Shown: positions 20,661-31,060 of the stretch, piece by piece
Layout: every line of letters starts with the position of its first letter
Position numbering within the stretch: position 1 is the stretch's first letter
Notes under the pieces: generated by a model
Told to the model about the DNA's origin: nothing
What the model saw: only the letters and a program-made list of their open reading frames with translations
The model's database searches: none
Translations under genes and position numbers: made by a program
Assembly (NCBI GenBank): GCA_963921935.1
Contig: OY998179.1
Location: 64,138,304 to 64,202,303, forward strand
Length of the DNA: 64,000 nt
Source of the DNA: Galeruca laticollis
Taxonomy: Eukaryota > Arthropoda > Insecta > Coleoptera > Chrysomelidae
Reading direction: 5' to 3'

Positions 20661-21775
20661 CCCGACTGGCAAGAAGTGTCCAAGTATGGTTCAACGATCA
20701 AAAGATTCTGGGCTCAATGGGATTCCCTTACTCTTCGCGATGGTGTAATCCATCGAACGTGGAAGAGCTCTGACGGAGTATCTACGATTCACCAACTCGT
20801 CTTGCCTAAAGCACTTGTTTGTAAAGTGATAGAAGAACTTCATAGCAGTCGATCAGAAGGACATTACGGAGTTGGGAAAACCTTAACCAGAGTTAGTGAA
20901 CAATTCTACTGGGTCAACTGTCGCCAAGACGTTACAGAATTGTGTGAGAAATGTGACTTATGCAGCGAAAGGAAAGGACCACAAACTAGAAATCGTGGAA
21001 AAATCGCTCAATATATGTCCGGTGAACAATTTCAGAGAGTAGGTGTAGACATACTCGGGCCACTACCAAAAACAGAAAAGGTAACAAGTACTTAATGGTA
21101 GCTATGGAATACTTTTCCAAGTGGCCAGATGAAGTACCAATTCCTAACCAAGAGGCTGCACCCGTCGCAGAATCATTTATCAATAATGTCATCTCAAGAC
21201 ACGAAGTACCTTTAGAAGTACATTTCGATCAAGGAAGAAATTTTGAATCAGATAATTTTCCAATATCTATCGTTATTTGTCTTCCGAATCCAGCAAGGTT
21301 GAGATGAACTGATTCCATTGTTCCTCTTATCTTATCGGAGTGCATATCATGAATGCACTGGCTATACACCTTCAATGTTGGTCACTGGTCGAGAAATGAA
21401 GCTTTCTAGCGACATCCTCTTTGGAAAACCTCCTCCTTCATCCCAAGAAGAAGACCAAAGCCTGCCTCAATATGTTGAAGACCTTCATCAAAAGTTAGAG
21501 GAGATTCACGGGCTTGCAAGGACGCGACTGAAACTAACCAGCGAAAATATGAAGAGACGGTTGGATAAAATCCTTAAAGAGATATTTCAGCCCGGTGATG
21601 CAGTTTGGTTGTATCAGCTCAGAAGAAAGAAAGGCTTAACTCCGAAACGTCAACGAAATTGGGAAGGTCCCTACCTGGTGGTCAAGAAAATCAAGGACCT
21701 AATTTATCGCATTCGTCTGACACCACAAAGTGAATCTAAGGTCGTCCATATCGAAAGATTGGCTCGCTATTAACG
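20661..21775 (+). pseudogene. Element B integrase and C-terminal domain
   Basis: It contains the zinc-binding region (EGHYGVGKTLTRV, CEKCDLCSERKG), the first catalytic D in VGVDILGPLPK and the second in HFDQGRNFES. About 60 codons that should include the catalytic Glu are deleted near 21290-21310. The frame resumes with FLLSYRSAYHECTGYTPSML and ends with the GPY-type tail (GDAVWLYQLRRKKGL, NWEGPYLVVKKI). A frameshift near 21093 and a stop at 21307 are visible. Confidence 0.88.
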
Positions 21776-21854
21776 TGATGACCCACACAATTGGTTTCCA
21801 GAAGACGTCGAAGTCCATGTTATTCGAGGCGAATAACTTGAAGAGGGGAAGCAA

Positions 21855-22163
21855 TGTTACACCTGTTCTATGAATGTCAGAATGACAGCTTGGCTTGTAC
21901 TGAAAATAAGAAGAGGGCGGAATAGGCGGAGTAATCACAGTCACCTGCTAAGGTGACAGTCTAGAATTTTCAAGTTTTTTCCATTGTGTTCCATATAGAT
22001 ATAGAAAATTCTAGTCTTTTATGGAAAGTTCTTTTTATATATAACTAGAAATCAGTTGCGGCAGAGTCAGTCAGTCAATAGTTTGATTTGTTATTAAGTT
22101 GAATTGTTCAAAACTAGTATTGTATTTTGCCAAGTATTGATTAAAGTTGTGAAAGTTATATCA
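21855..22163 (+). repeat. Element B 3' LTR
   Basis: This 309-bp LTR is preceded by the purine tract GAAGAGGGGAAGCAA, starts TGTTACACC and ends TTATATCA, followed by the duplication ATAC at 22164-22167. Confidence 0.9.
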
Positions 22164-22167
22164 ATAC

Positions 22168-23464
22168 AAATATATGATGGGTGTAAGGAACGGGCCAGTA
22201 ATGTCCAGCGGGAGATCGCATTTGATGTAAAAGCTGACAAACGTCAAGGTTCACAAGGGCAGTTCTAGCACTGAAAAAAGTTTTGTGAAAAATGCATTTA
22301 TATTTTGTGAACGATAGATTACACACCTAACAGGAAATATTTTGTAGCATTTTTTGGACCATTTTTACGAAGTTATAAGGCAAGCATATTCCACCATGTA
22401 CATTGTACATGCATAGAATAGTATAATATATTTTTTCATATTCATTCCGATTGCCAAATAGGAACATTTTTTTGTATATTATCTACTTCTTTCCAATTCC
22501 TCATTGAGGGTGGTTCTTTAATTTTGTTCTATTTATTCCTCTATACCTCCCTTTTACCCGAATTGAAACAGGGAGGGATTGGAGTCAATCTTTTCAGTGC
22601 AATTATTAACTTTGATTTCAAATGCTGGCTAGCTACTTACTTTAATGCTTTTCGGGGAGTGGTGTGGGTTTATCAAAAATCTCTACTTCAATGCTAGGTA
22701 TGTATTTAATCAGAGTGTCCATTCATATTACTGTATACAGATGAAGAAATAGAGTGATGAATGTACACTGAACATTACAAGGAACTTTCCAAGTAGTACT
22801 ATTTGGTATACAATTTTGTTTAGATAAATCTGGTTGAAATTAATAAAACTTGTACTCCTACTATATAAGCTAGGAGATTTTAGGATAAAGCAACTAAACC
22901 ATAAGTGAGGTGGTTGTATATAAATTCAGTGATTGGAAGATAATGGGTTACACAATCCTCTGTAAAGTAGCTTGAGCTAGAGTTAAGATACCAAAGAGAA
23001 GCGCAACAAACCAGACCGGACTATTCACTATGACAGGAAAGTAAAGATTAGATATTACTTGTTTGTTTCTATTAATACAGCGTCAATATGTAGGTGTGCT
23101 TCTTATCCACAATAATAATCAGGTACGAGCTAAATATGTATCTGCGTTGAGCCCCTCTAGAAGGTCATGCATTAGTTACCGTCTCTAGTAGGTTGTAGGA
23201 TTTGCGTTCCAGAAAGTTTGCTCGGTAACAGTGAAGGATAACAAAAGAAGGCCTGAAAACCCATGGTTGGTTATAACTATGCAAAAGGAAAGATAGTTGA
23301 CGATGAGGACTTACCGTAGTTGAAGTTTGGCCTTTCAGGTAGGTAGTAAAGTATATAAATCCACTAATGTGGGAAGCAACCTATCATATTTTATAAAATA
23401 CTTCATCTACTTTTCCTGTTCTGGCTTTAAAAATCCGATTCAAATCGAAATTCACTGAGACCAG
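22168..23464. other. Intron sequence, nothing recognised
   Basis: No gene or element end is supported between element B and the small ORF at 23465. Confidence 0.4.
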
Positions 23465-23707
23465 ATGGCCCGAAGAAAACCAACCTTTTTACGACGAAAA
23501 AAACTAAGGAACAGCAAACGGAAATTGTCAGTTCTTTTAAATCGGGAATTAGCAGGGATCATTGATCATTTAAACCTCAACCAAATTAGGCAAAATTATG
23601 TTAATTTGAAAAATTTTGAACAGAAGAAGTTTCTTTTTCAAGGTCAACCTCTGTTGTACTTGACATCTGGACAATGTAAACATTGTAAAGGGTTAATAGA
23701 TAATTGA
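23465..23707 (+). CDS. Unrecognised small basic ORF (80 codons)
   Basis: The frame starts MARRKPTFLRRKKLRNSKRK, is strongly basic in the first 25 residues and ends with a CKHCKG pair of cysteines. I recognise no family. It lies within an intron of the transporter gene, on the opposite strand, with no visible partner gene or splice support. It may be a chance frame or a fragment of a mobile-element protein. Confidence 0.2.
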   Translation: MARRKPTFLRRKKLRNSKRKLSVLLNRELAGIIDHLNLNQIRQNYVNLKNFEQKKFLFQGQPLLYLTSGQCKHCKGLIDN

Positions 23708-23887
23708 AAACAGTTTTAGTGACTTGATTGATATCAGCGGTAAGTGTTTGCCCTCTTAATTCAACCTGAAATAATGGAAAATAATTCCTTAAACTCTATA
23801 AGTTTCTTCAAACCGTAACAATTTTTGTGTTAATATTTAAAACGATATCATCATGAAGTTGGAATTATGATTATTAATTATACTTAC

Positions 23888-24066
23888 GGTTGTTCTGGAG
23901 GTAAATTAAGAGTGATACTGCCCTGTATGGCATCTCCAAATTTCAAGTATCCAATAAAGCCCACAGTTATATATAAAGTTGTAACAAAAGTCATTCCAAT
24001 ATTCAACACCCCAAAGGTTCTATCGAAATCGCTTGGTTTCTTCATCTCATTCTGAAGTGGTAGTAC
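23888..24066 (-). CDS. PAT amino acid transporter, third exon in the window
   Basis: This exon is 179 nt. The acceptor is TTTTTAG above 24066 and the donor GTAAGT follows 23888. It starts VLPLQNEMKKPSDFDRTFGV, the conserved segment that directly follows the FAFEGIG helix in PAT proteins, then a helix (GMTFVTTLYITVGFIGYLKF), and ends in NLPPEQP with the last codon split two bases before the intron. The missing base is supplied by the exon at 7870, which confirms the join. It sits between element B and LINE I. Confidence 0.95.
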
Positions 24067-25190
24067 CTAAAAATAGTTTCATGAGCTATTCCAACTTGAA
24101 AAATATAGTATAAGAAAAAAAGTCGAGAAGTGGTAAGTATAGATCATCGTATTTATCAAATAACTCACTCACTGAGTTAATATCCTCTTAAACTTTAAGA
24201 GTCTTCGCGTAAAAATTCAAGTCCAGAGCTGATATTAGGAATATTGTGCTTGAAAATAATCATACTCTTTCTACCAAAAATGTGAAAATGCGTTTTCTCT
24301 AACACTTTGTCCTGGAATCATAAAATCGCATGTATTCAAATTATTCAGCAAACAGAATTTTAAATAATCGGCAAGGAGTTATATTAAATATTATATGACA
24401 AGTTCAAATATCTACTAGAATTCTACATATCTAATTTTTTTATGATTTCTCATTTGAAGTTATTGCTAATTGATGCAAATATAATTATTTTATGCATACA
24501 ACTGTATTCAATTCTGCAACTGTAGAAGAGGTCATGTTGCTATTCATTATAGCCAATTATAGATTATAGAAAGACATGAAACTACTGATTTTGATACACA
24601 AATTCTTGGAATAATTCTTCATATATGCTCATAGACAGAATTAGCCTGATAACTTCCACTACGTAGACACCTTCTGTACTAGTATAGGTGAAGACATTTC
24701 GACAAACAATTTTTATGGACTATTTGTACTGCATAAAGGAAAATGAAAAATTAGGAAGATATTGAGATGATCGTTAATCTTTGCCACCTGGACTATAATT
24801 ATGTTTCCTTTTTATACTTTCGTTAAACTGAACAAAAAAATAGATTTTTTGTATCAAAATATATGGTACTGCATAATCATTTCCCTACATTTACTGTCAA
24901 CCAAAATTTCAAATTTTTGGACAGGACCAAAAAATGTTTGAAACTTTTTTAACATGCTTTCATGAAAATTCTGTAAATCTGAAACCATATTATAAATCGA
25001 TCCTTCCTCTGTCAATCGATTCACAAGCGAAAAGCTGTATTTTAATTAGTGACCTTATTTGAATACTTACATTATATATTTGTAGAGAATATACAGGGTT
25101 AAATTTGGAGTAAAAGTTTTGTGAATAATTACCTTAAGAAATTGTCTATGGATTGAAAAGACTCAAATTGTTGAAAATGGAAAGAGGATT
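24067..25190. other. Intron sequence, nothing recognised
   Basis: This AT-rich intron sequence lies between the third visible exon and LINE I. No ORF or repeat end is supported. The last bases carry the pre-insertion target of LINE I. Confidence 0.4.
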
Positions 25191-25204
25191 ATACAAACCG
25201 AGTT

Positions 25205-25780
25205 CCGGGTCCACATCAGTAGGTATGTACGTAGTTAGTCGCTGTTCTTCGTGATATTTTTTGATATGGAGGGGGTGAAGCATCAACCCGGCGCGTCTCC
25301 AGGTGCCGGATAGGAGAAAGGACTCTGAGATGATTTTATATGAGGAGTAGGTCTGCGAGGAAATATTTGGGGGCTCGTTGTGTCTAAAAACTCAACTGGC
25401 AGCCCTCGAATACCCTCCCGCGGATCAAATTTTACCTGTCCCAGCTGTAGTATCGTGGCTAAGGGATTGCTCACAGGGTTACGATGTCGGGTGAAATTTC
25501 GAGCTTACCTCGAAATCACCTGTTATACCAATGTTATACCTGGCTGGGATGGGGGGGTCTTGGCTTTACTGTCCGGACCAAGAGGAGACAACCTCATTAA
25601 AAACCTAAATTCAAGGTGGGAAACCGGGCCGATGAATGCGTGGCTATAATGAAGAATAGTCCTTACTGGTTTTGACCTGGTGCACCGGGGGGAACTACAT
25701 TGTATTGAACCCCTTACCTCTGCATGCGGGGCTCTGCAGCGGCGGACCGTAATGACCCTAGCTTCTCGTCGGACCATTTA
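25205..25780 (+). other. LINE I 5' untranslated region
   Basis: GC-richer than the host DNA. Frames on both strands in this stretch have no recognisable content. It contains CGGGTCCACATCAGTAGG near the 5' end and leads to the ORF1 ATG near 25782. Confidence 0.5.
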
Positions 25781-25781
25781 T

Positions 25782-26920
25782 GGCAAGAGAAGGTAAGACT
25801 TCCACCGGAAAAGTAGTGGAGAAAACCTCAACCTCTTCATCCGGGCACCACACAGAGGAAAAATAGGCCAAACGGCACAAAAGTGGTACGCCGTTCGACT
25901 TCCCAAAACTGGGAGAACCAGGCGACATAGAAGACCCACTGAGAAAAGGCCTCAGTGGAGCAAGGGTGCGGAAATACCTGCGACTCCTCAATCAGGGAAT
26001 ATCCCCAGTAGAGGCCAGGAAGCAGGTTATTCAGCGCCCAACCCCCCCGAAGGAATCATCAGCGGGAAAGATAAAGCTTGGAAGAGGCCCGGAGCATATT
26101 ACTCCTCCACAGCGACATCTTAGCAAAAAACCAAAAACAGCTGCAACGGTAACCAGGCAAGCCACTGGTTACGCAGCAGCTGTCAAAACAGAGAAGGCTT
26201 TTAGGGTGGGAATAATGCCCAAGGATTATCCTGGGGTCATTCTGAAAGCAGAGCAGCTCTCCACCCTGGCTCTGGTGTAAGAGCTGTGCTAGAGCAAAGA
26301 GGACGGAATCAACTTCACAAGTATCCATTTCCGTTGTGGAATGATACTGGTAGACTGTGGGTCCCAAGAATCGGCAGACTGGTTCATGAGGTCAGCGCCG
26401 AAGTTGAACTCTTGGGAAGGACCAGAATTGGTGACTCGAAGTGGAAACGACATCCCAAAGCCAGTCACCATAACGGTGTTCTTCCCAAGAAGCCAAGACA
26501 TGAAATTGGAGAAGATCCTCTAACTTGTCGAGGTTCAGAACTCCAAATTCACTACTGGGACTCGGAAGATCCTGAACTCTAAAAATGAGGGACAGGGAAC
26601 TATCCTCACGATTGGTATCGATCACCAATCTGGGGAGGCTCCGAAGGCAGGAGGTTACGCGCTAAACTTATGATCCAAAGGATATGGAGATACCCTCCAC
26701 ATCCGGAACCTCTGGAGAAAGGGAAAAATGCGAAAGCTTGACCTTGGGTCAGCCCAAGATCTCCTCCGGCTCTGCTAGGGTGACTGGGGATGCGGAGATC
26801 GCCTCTGCATCCCGAGAAACTGGGCGGAACAGTCTGGTGGTCGAGAGTCTGACTCGAGATCAAGAAACCTGCTCGACCTCCGAGGAAGATATTGCCATGG
26901 AGGTCGAGAAGGGTCAGTGA
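25782..26920 (+). pseudogene. LINE I ORF1 (gag-like, DUF4780-type)
   Basis: From ATG 25782 the frame reads MAREGKTSTGKVVEKTSTSS, has a stop near 25866, then VRKYLRLLNQGISPVEARKQ near 25968, a basic linker, and the start of the DUF4780-type domain (RVGIMPKDYPGVILKAEQLS near 26200). It continues in another frame with MILVDCGSQESADWFMRSAP and LNSWEGPELVTRSGNDIPKP near 26341-26460, then ILTIGIDHQSGEAPKAG near 26610. A Ser/Glu-rich tail ends near 26918. At least three frameshifts or stops are present. The family's presumed role is RNA binding in the LINE ribonucleoprotein. Confidence 0.75.
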
Positions 26921-27000
26921 GAGATAAAGGAGGGGAATGAATAGAGGCTGAGTAACTCGGCCTTTCTCATCCATAATAATTCACCTTCACGTTCACAAAT

Positions 27001-27414
27001 GTAGCTCAGATTAACCTACATCATGCGAAGAGGGCTTCAGCCGTGATTTCAAGGTTGTTCGCTAGACTACAATTGGATATTGTACTGATCCAAAAACCAT
27101 GGATCAACAAAGAAAGTCAAATCAAAGGTTTGGCATGCACATATTCTAAATTGATTTATGATCAAAGGCAAGCAAATAATCTTGAGATCTTGAACGTGGG
27201 GAAAACCCTCACTTTTGTCACGAGAGTAAGAGAAGAGGTCCTGGACGTAACAATTGTTGATGTTGCTGCTAGGAAAAATGTAAAAGATTGGAGGGTGTTG
27301 AGCGAGCCATCACTTTCCGACCATAGGATCATCGAATTTATGATAGAGGGAGATACTATCTTGATTCCTAGAATCCGAAATTCTAGAAATACTCACTTTA
27401 CAAGACCAATCTGA
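27001..27414 (+). pseudogene. LINE I ORF2, endonuclease with internal deletion
   Basis: The frame starts around 27001 with VAQINLHHAKRASAVI, typical of APE-type LINE endonucleases, followed by LQLDIVLIQKPWINKESQIK. It then jumps directly to NNLEILNVGKTLTFVTRVRE and ends VLSEPSLSDHRIIEF, with the SDH catalytic His. Roughly 120 codons between these blocks, including the central Asp/Asn residues, are missing, so this copy could not nick DNA. Confidence 0.85.
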
Positions 27415-27422
27415 AGGACAAT

Positions 27423-28906
27423 TTGGAAAACATCGAAGTGAATGCGGTAAATCACCCGCACCATGACCTGGAACAAAGAGTCAAACTGATCAGTGAGGCA
27501 ATACTGGAAGCTATTCATTCCAGTTGCCCACTGTCAAAAGCACGTTCAGAAAAGGATGCTCCTTGGTGGAATGAGAACCTGTCAAACCTCAGAAAGGAGG
27601 TCCGTCGGCTCTTTAATAGGGCCAAACGTGACGGTAATCGGCAGGGGTACACTGAGAAGCTAACTCACTACAATAAAGAGAGTAGGAAGGCCAAAAAGCT
27701 TACATTTCAAGCCTTTGGCCAAAATATCACTTCCACTCTTACAGCGGCCAGACTGCAGGTCATTCCAAATGGGGGAACTAACCCCACAATGTCGCTGAAA
27801 AAGCCAGACGGATCATACACGGAATGTGAAGAGGACAATTCGATTCTTCCTCTTAAAACCCACTTTCCATGTAGTAAACCAGAACTTAGCACTGAAATAG
27901 CAATGAATTACACCAAAAAATCCCGCAAGGAAGATTGGAACATTGCTCAGAAAATATTTACCAGACAACGGTTGGAGTGGGCAATATGTACCTTTCAACC
28001 ATATAAATCACCAGGAGTGGCTGGAATATTTCCAGCACTCCTGCAGCAAGGGATAGAGGGGATTCTTCCTCACCTGCTGAAGATTACAAGGAGCAGTCTA
28101 GCAGTGGGTCTAATACCTAGAAAATAGAGAAGGGCAGGGGTACCCTTCATACCAAAAATAGGGAAAAAAGATGGGACTGATCCCTGATCTTTTAAAAACG
28201 ATGGAGAAAGTAGTGGATTACTATATACGAACAGAGAACCTGGAGAATATACCACTTCATAAATGATAGCATGCCTACAGAGCGGGTCGATCAACTGAGA
28301 CGGTTCTGTATCAGCTGACCGAAAGCATCTAGAGAACTCTGAACAACAAAGAAATCGCAATTTGCGCATTCCTGGATATATATGGGGCCTTTGACAACAC
28401 AACTCATGTGTCTGTCAAAGAAACAAAGGCAAGGAGTAAATGAAACCATTAGAACATGGATATATGAGTTGTTGACGAAGAGGATAGCTGAGACACAGGT
28501 GGGGAATCAAACCGCCTCAGTTAAAGACACTCGGGGGACACCTCAAGGATTAGTGAATTATATATCCCTTCTATGGAGCGTCCCAGTAGATGAGCTGCTC
28601 TACAGGCTAACGGAGCTTGGCTTCGAATGTATGGGCTATGCTGATGACATAGTTGAAATTGTCAGAGACAAGTTCGAGAGCACCACCTTTATTACAAAAG
28701 GGCCTCATAATCATTGAGCTATGACGCTTGTCAGTGGGCTGAACATTTACCCAAACAAGACCATAGAAATTCCATTTACACGGAAAAGAACACTTACAGC
28801 CACGAAACCCAAATCCTTAAACGGGGAAATCATAGAATGGAAATCAGAAGTTAAATATCTAGTGATAACCCTAGACAGTAAGCTGCTGTGGAATAAGCAT
28901 GTTTGA
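27423..28906 (+). pseudogene. LINE I ORF2, reverse transcriptase
   Basis: Broken frames include CPLSKARSEKDAPWWNENLS in the pre-RT linker, a fingers region near 27985-28120 (YKSPGVAGIFPALLQQGIEG), AICAFLDIYGAFDN near 28355, GTPQGLVNYISLLWSVPVDE near 28535, and GYADDIVEIV (YADD) near 28635. The thumb follows (LNGEIIEWKSEVKYLVITLD). Stops occur near 27412, 28127, 28330, 28440 and 28717, with several frameshifts. Confidence 0.88.
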
Positions 28907-29189
28907 ATAACTGCTAGTAAAGCAATAAGAGCTTTGATTGCGTGCAGAAATCTAGCTGGTACGAGGTGAGGCTGTAACCCAAAAATACTGCGATGGATGT
29001 ACGCCATGATTGTGAGACCAGCAATTACGTATGGGGCAATAGTTTGGCATACAAAAGCAAGTCAGTACAGCATGAGGAAGACCCTCGATAAAGTTTAAAG
29101 GCTTGCCTGTATGTGCATCACTGGAGCTATGAAAACGTGTCCAACCTAGGGCGCTTGAGATCATTACAGATCCCACACCTCTACATCTG

Positions 29190-30263
29190 GTGATAGAAAG
29201 ATCTGCCCAAGAGGCAATTCTTAGAATATCCAAGGGAGGTTCATGCAATGAGAGTATTGAAAATCAGGGAGCCTGGTCCTTTCTAACAAAATACATCTCG
29301 TCAGCGAATCTTCTCAGTGACGAAATTATGAAGAAAGTAAGTATCGAAAATAATTTCACTACTATGCTAAATAAGAGGAGAGACTGGGAAAGGGAATACA
29401 CCACCCAAACTCTCAAAGAAAGCACAATTAGATGGTATACGGATGGTTCAAAAACCACCACTGGAGCAGGCGCTGGAGTATTTGGGCCTGGCGCCAGATA
29501 CTCATTATCGTTAGACTCCTTCCCGAGCGTTTTTCAGGCAGAAATACTTGCGATCGAAAGATGCGTGGGAATGAACCTAGAAAGAAATTATCAGAAATGT
29601 GACATATCGATCCATTCTGATAGTCTAGCAGCTATCAAACCATTGAGCTCATTTGTCATTGACTCAAAGTTGGCATGGGAGTGCCGAAGAAAACTTGATA
29701 AATTAGGCAAGAATAACAGGGTCTCTTTAGTCTGGGTTCCTGGCCACTCCGGAATCACGGGAAGTGAAGAGGCCAATACATTTGCCAGAAAAGGAGCACA
29801 AACGCCCTTTATTAGCCCGGAGCCTTTCTATTGTGTAGGAAAGTGCTGCTATAAGAAAGATTTTCGGAAGAAAGAGGAAACCGAAAGAGAAAAACTCTGG
29901 CGGTGCCTTCCCGAGCTGGAACGTTCTAAAAAGTTCCTGCAGAACTTCGACATTACTCGATCCAAAAAATATTTGGGCCTGAGTAAAAATAAGCTACATT
30001 TCCTCACGGGCTTTTTTACAGGACACTGCCGCATTAGGAAGTACCTAATGAGAATACGTCAAGCAGAAATTGACGAGTGTAAATTCTGTGGGGAGGAGGA
30101 TGAAACTCCGGATCACCTGGTTCTAGAATGCCTCGCCATTGCAAGCTCACGCAAGAAATGCTCCGGACAAGAAACTTGTGAGAGTGAGGATCTAGCCTCG
30201 TTGAAGCCGTCCCAAATACTAGAGTTCATTAGAACCCTGGAACTGGAAGGCGAGCTGAAGTAG
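29190..30263 (+). CDS. LINE I ORF2, RNase H and C-terminal domain
   Basis: This is the one long open part of LINE I (357 codons). RNase H motifs are clear: RWYTDGSKTTTGAGAGVFGP (first D), FQAEILAIERCV (E), SIHSDSLAAIKPLS (D) and VWVPGHSGITGSEEAN (final His/Glu-Asn-type region). A C-terminal CCHC-like motif (CKFCGEEDETPDHLVLEC) lies near 30080-30130. The start at 29190 is simply the first Met after a stop; in an intact element the frame would continue from RT. RNase H removes the RNA strand during reverse transcription. Confidence 0.85.
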   Translation: MIERSAQEAILRISKGGSCNESIENQGAWSFLTKYISSANLLSDEIMKKVSIENNFTTMLNKRRDWEREYTTQTLKESTIRWYTDGSKTTTGAGAGVFGPGARYSLSLDSFPSVFQAEILAIERCVGMNLERNYQKCDISIHSDSLAAIKPLSSFVIDSKLAWECRRKLDKLGKNNRVSLVWVPGHSGITGSEEANTFARKGAQTPFISPEPFYCVGKCCYKKDFRKKEETEREKLWRCLPELERSKKFLQNFDITRSKKYLGLSKNKLHFLTGFFTGHCRIRKYLMRIRQAEIDECKFCGEEDETPDHLVLECLAIASSRKKCSGQETCESEDLASLKPSQILEFIRTLELEGELK

Positions 30264-30356
30264 TAGCGAGAACAGCTTTGATAGGGGGGGCACAATAAAC
30301 CTTAGGTTTCAGTTCATTGTAACCCCGTTAAAATCTAATCTAATACAAACCGAGTT

Positions 30357-30650
30357 ATAAAACATCAGAGTTTAACTTTTTCTCAAATTCCGGTTCCAAA
30401 GGGGCCTTTGAATTGGAAGTAAAAAAATGGTTTCCGTTTTCGATGAAGTCATGCATAGGGGGTTTTTTGAGACGAGGATTGAAAAAAATGATGAAATAGT
30501 TATTTATGTAACAAGGCCGTGAACTAGGACTTTTTTATATGAGAAGGCGCCAAAATTAAATTTAGCGGTGTACTTTGGTATGCTAACTAAGGCATGCATA
30601 GTTGCTGTTTATTATTGTCATTGCTATTTAATTGAAAGGGGTGCTGTTTT
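30357..30650. other. Intron sequence after LINE I
   Basis: No gene is supported. Confidence 0.4.
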
Positions 30651-30654
30651 TGTG

Positions 30655-31060
30655 CTTCTTAAGGAAAATGAGCAGTGAGAGTGTGGACGATTGCTTTCCT
30701 AATACTCCGCCGGAGTTACAAATCGCCACAAAGGAGGTATTTTCAAATTTATTACCTAGGTTGGAAACATTCCTGAAAATGAACTTTTGGCATATTTCGA
30801 CGATAAATATAAGAATTGTAAACCATCAACGACGTGGGCATTTTCCATGGAATCTACGATAAACATAAATGACAATATCGGACGTAAGTAAATTCCCTAA
30901 ACTACTGCCCCCTTTGAAGAGAAAATCAGTGGGGTAGCGACCAAAAAAGCCTCACGTACATTGTCAGGAAAGCAAATTAATCAGTTTTCGCAGGAAGCCC
31001 ATGATGACAATTATTTGCTAATGAAAGCAATTAAAGCAAAATGCAGCCGAACGTGTATAT
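30655..31060 (+). pseudogene. Fragment resembling an insect tyrosine-recombinase-like (Crypton-like) protein
   Basis: Three collinear pieces in different frames match the N-terminal core-binding part of a repeated insect protein family that carries a phage-integrase-like domain. The first starts MSSESVDDCFPNTPPELQIA. The second reads NIPENELLAYFDDKYKNCKP then STTWAFSMESTIN near 30768-30860. The third reads RTLSGKQINQFSQEAHDDNY then LLMKAI near 30957-31030. No catalytic Arg/His/Tyr region remains. The assignment rests on remembered family motifs. Confidence 0.45.

Larger units (their letters stand above)
12081..22163 (+). mobile_element. Element B: 412-like Ty3/gypsy retrotransposon, interrupted by element A
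   Basis: Two direct LTRs (12081-12383 and 21855-22163) start TGTTACACC and end in CA, flanked by the 4-bp duplication ATAC. The internal order is gag, protease, reverse transcriptase, RNase H and integrase, closest in memory to pol of transposon 412. A 5.1-kb second LTR element is nested in gag. Removing it together with one copy of its AGTT duplication leaves gag in frame. Pol has many stops and frameshifts, and part of the integrase core is deleted, so the copy is dead. Confidence 0.9.
25205..30342 (+). mobile_element. LINE I: RNase-H-encoding non-LTR retrotransposon (R1/I-like group)
   Basis: Its limits are set by an identical 14-bp duplication, ATACAAACCGAGTT, at 25191-25204 and 30343-30356. 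The order is 5' UTR, gag-like ORF1, endonuclease, RT and RNase H. There is no poly(A) tail; it ends in AATCTAATCTA-type sequence. A 14-bp duplication and an RNase H domain suit the R1-like group, but I could not build a tree. ORF1 and ORF2 are broken and part of the endonuclease is deleted. Confidence 0.88.
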
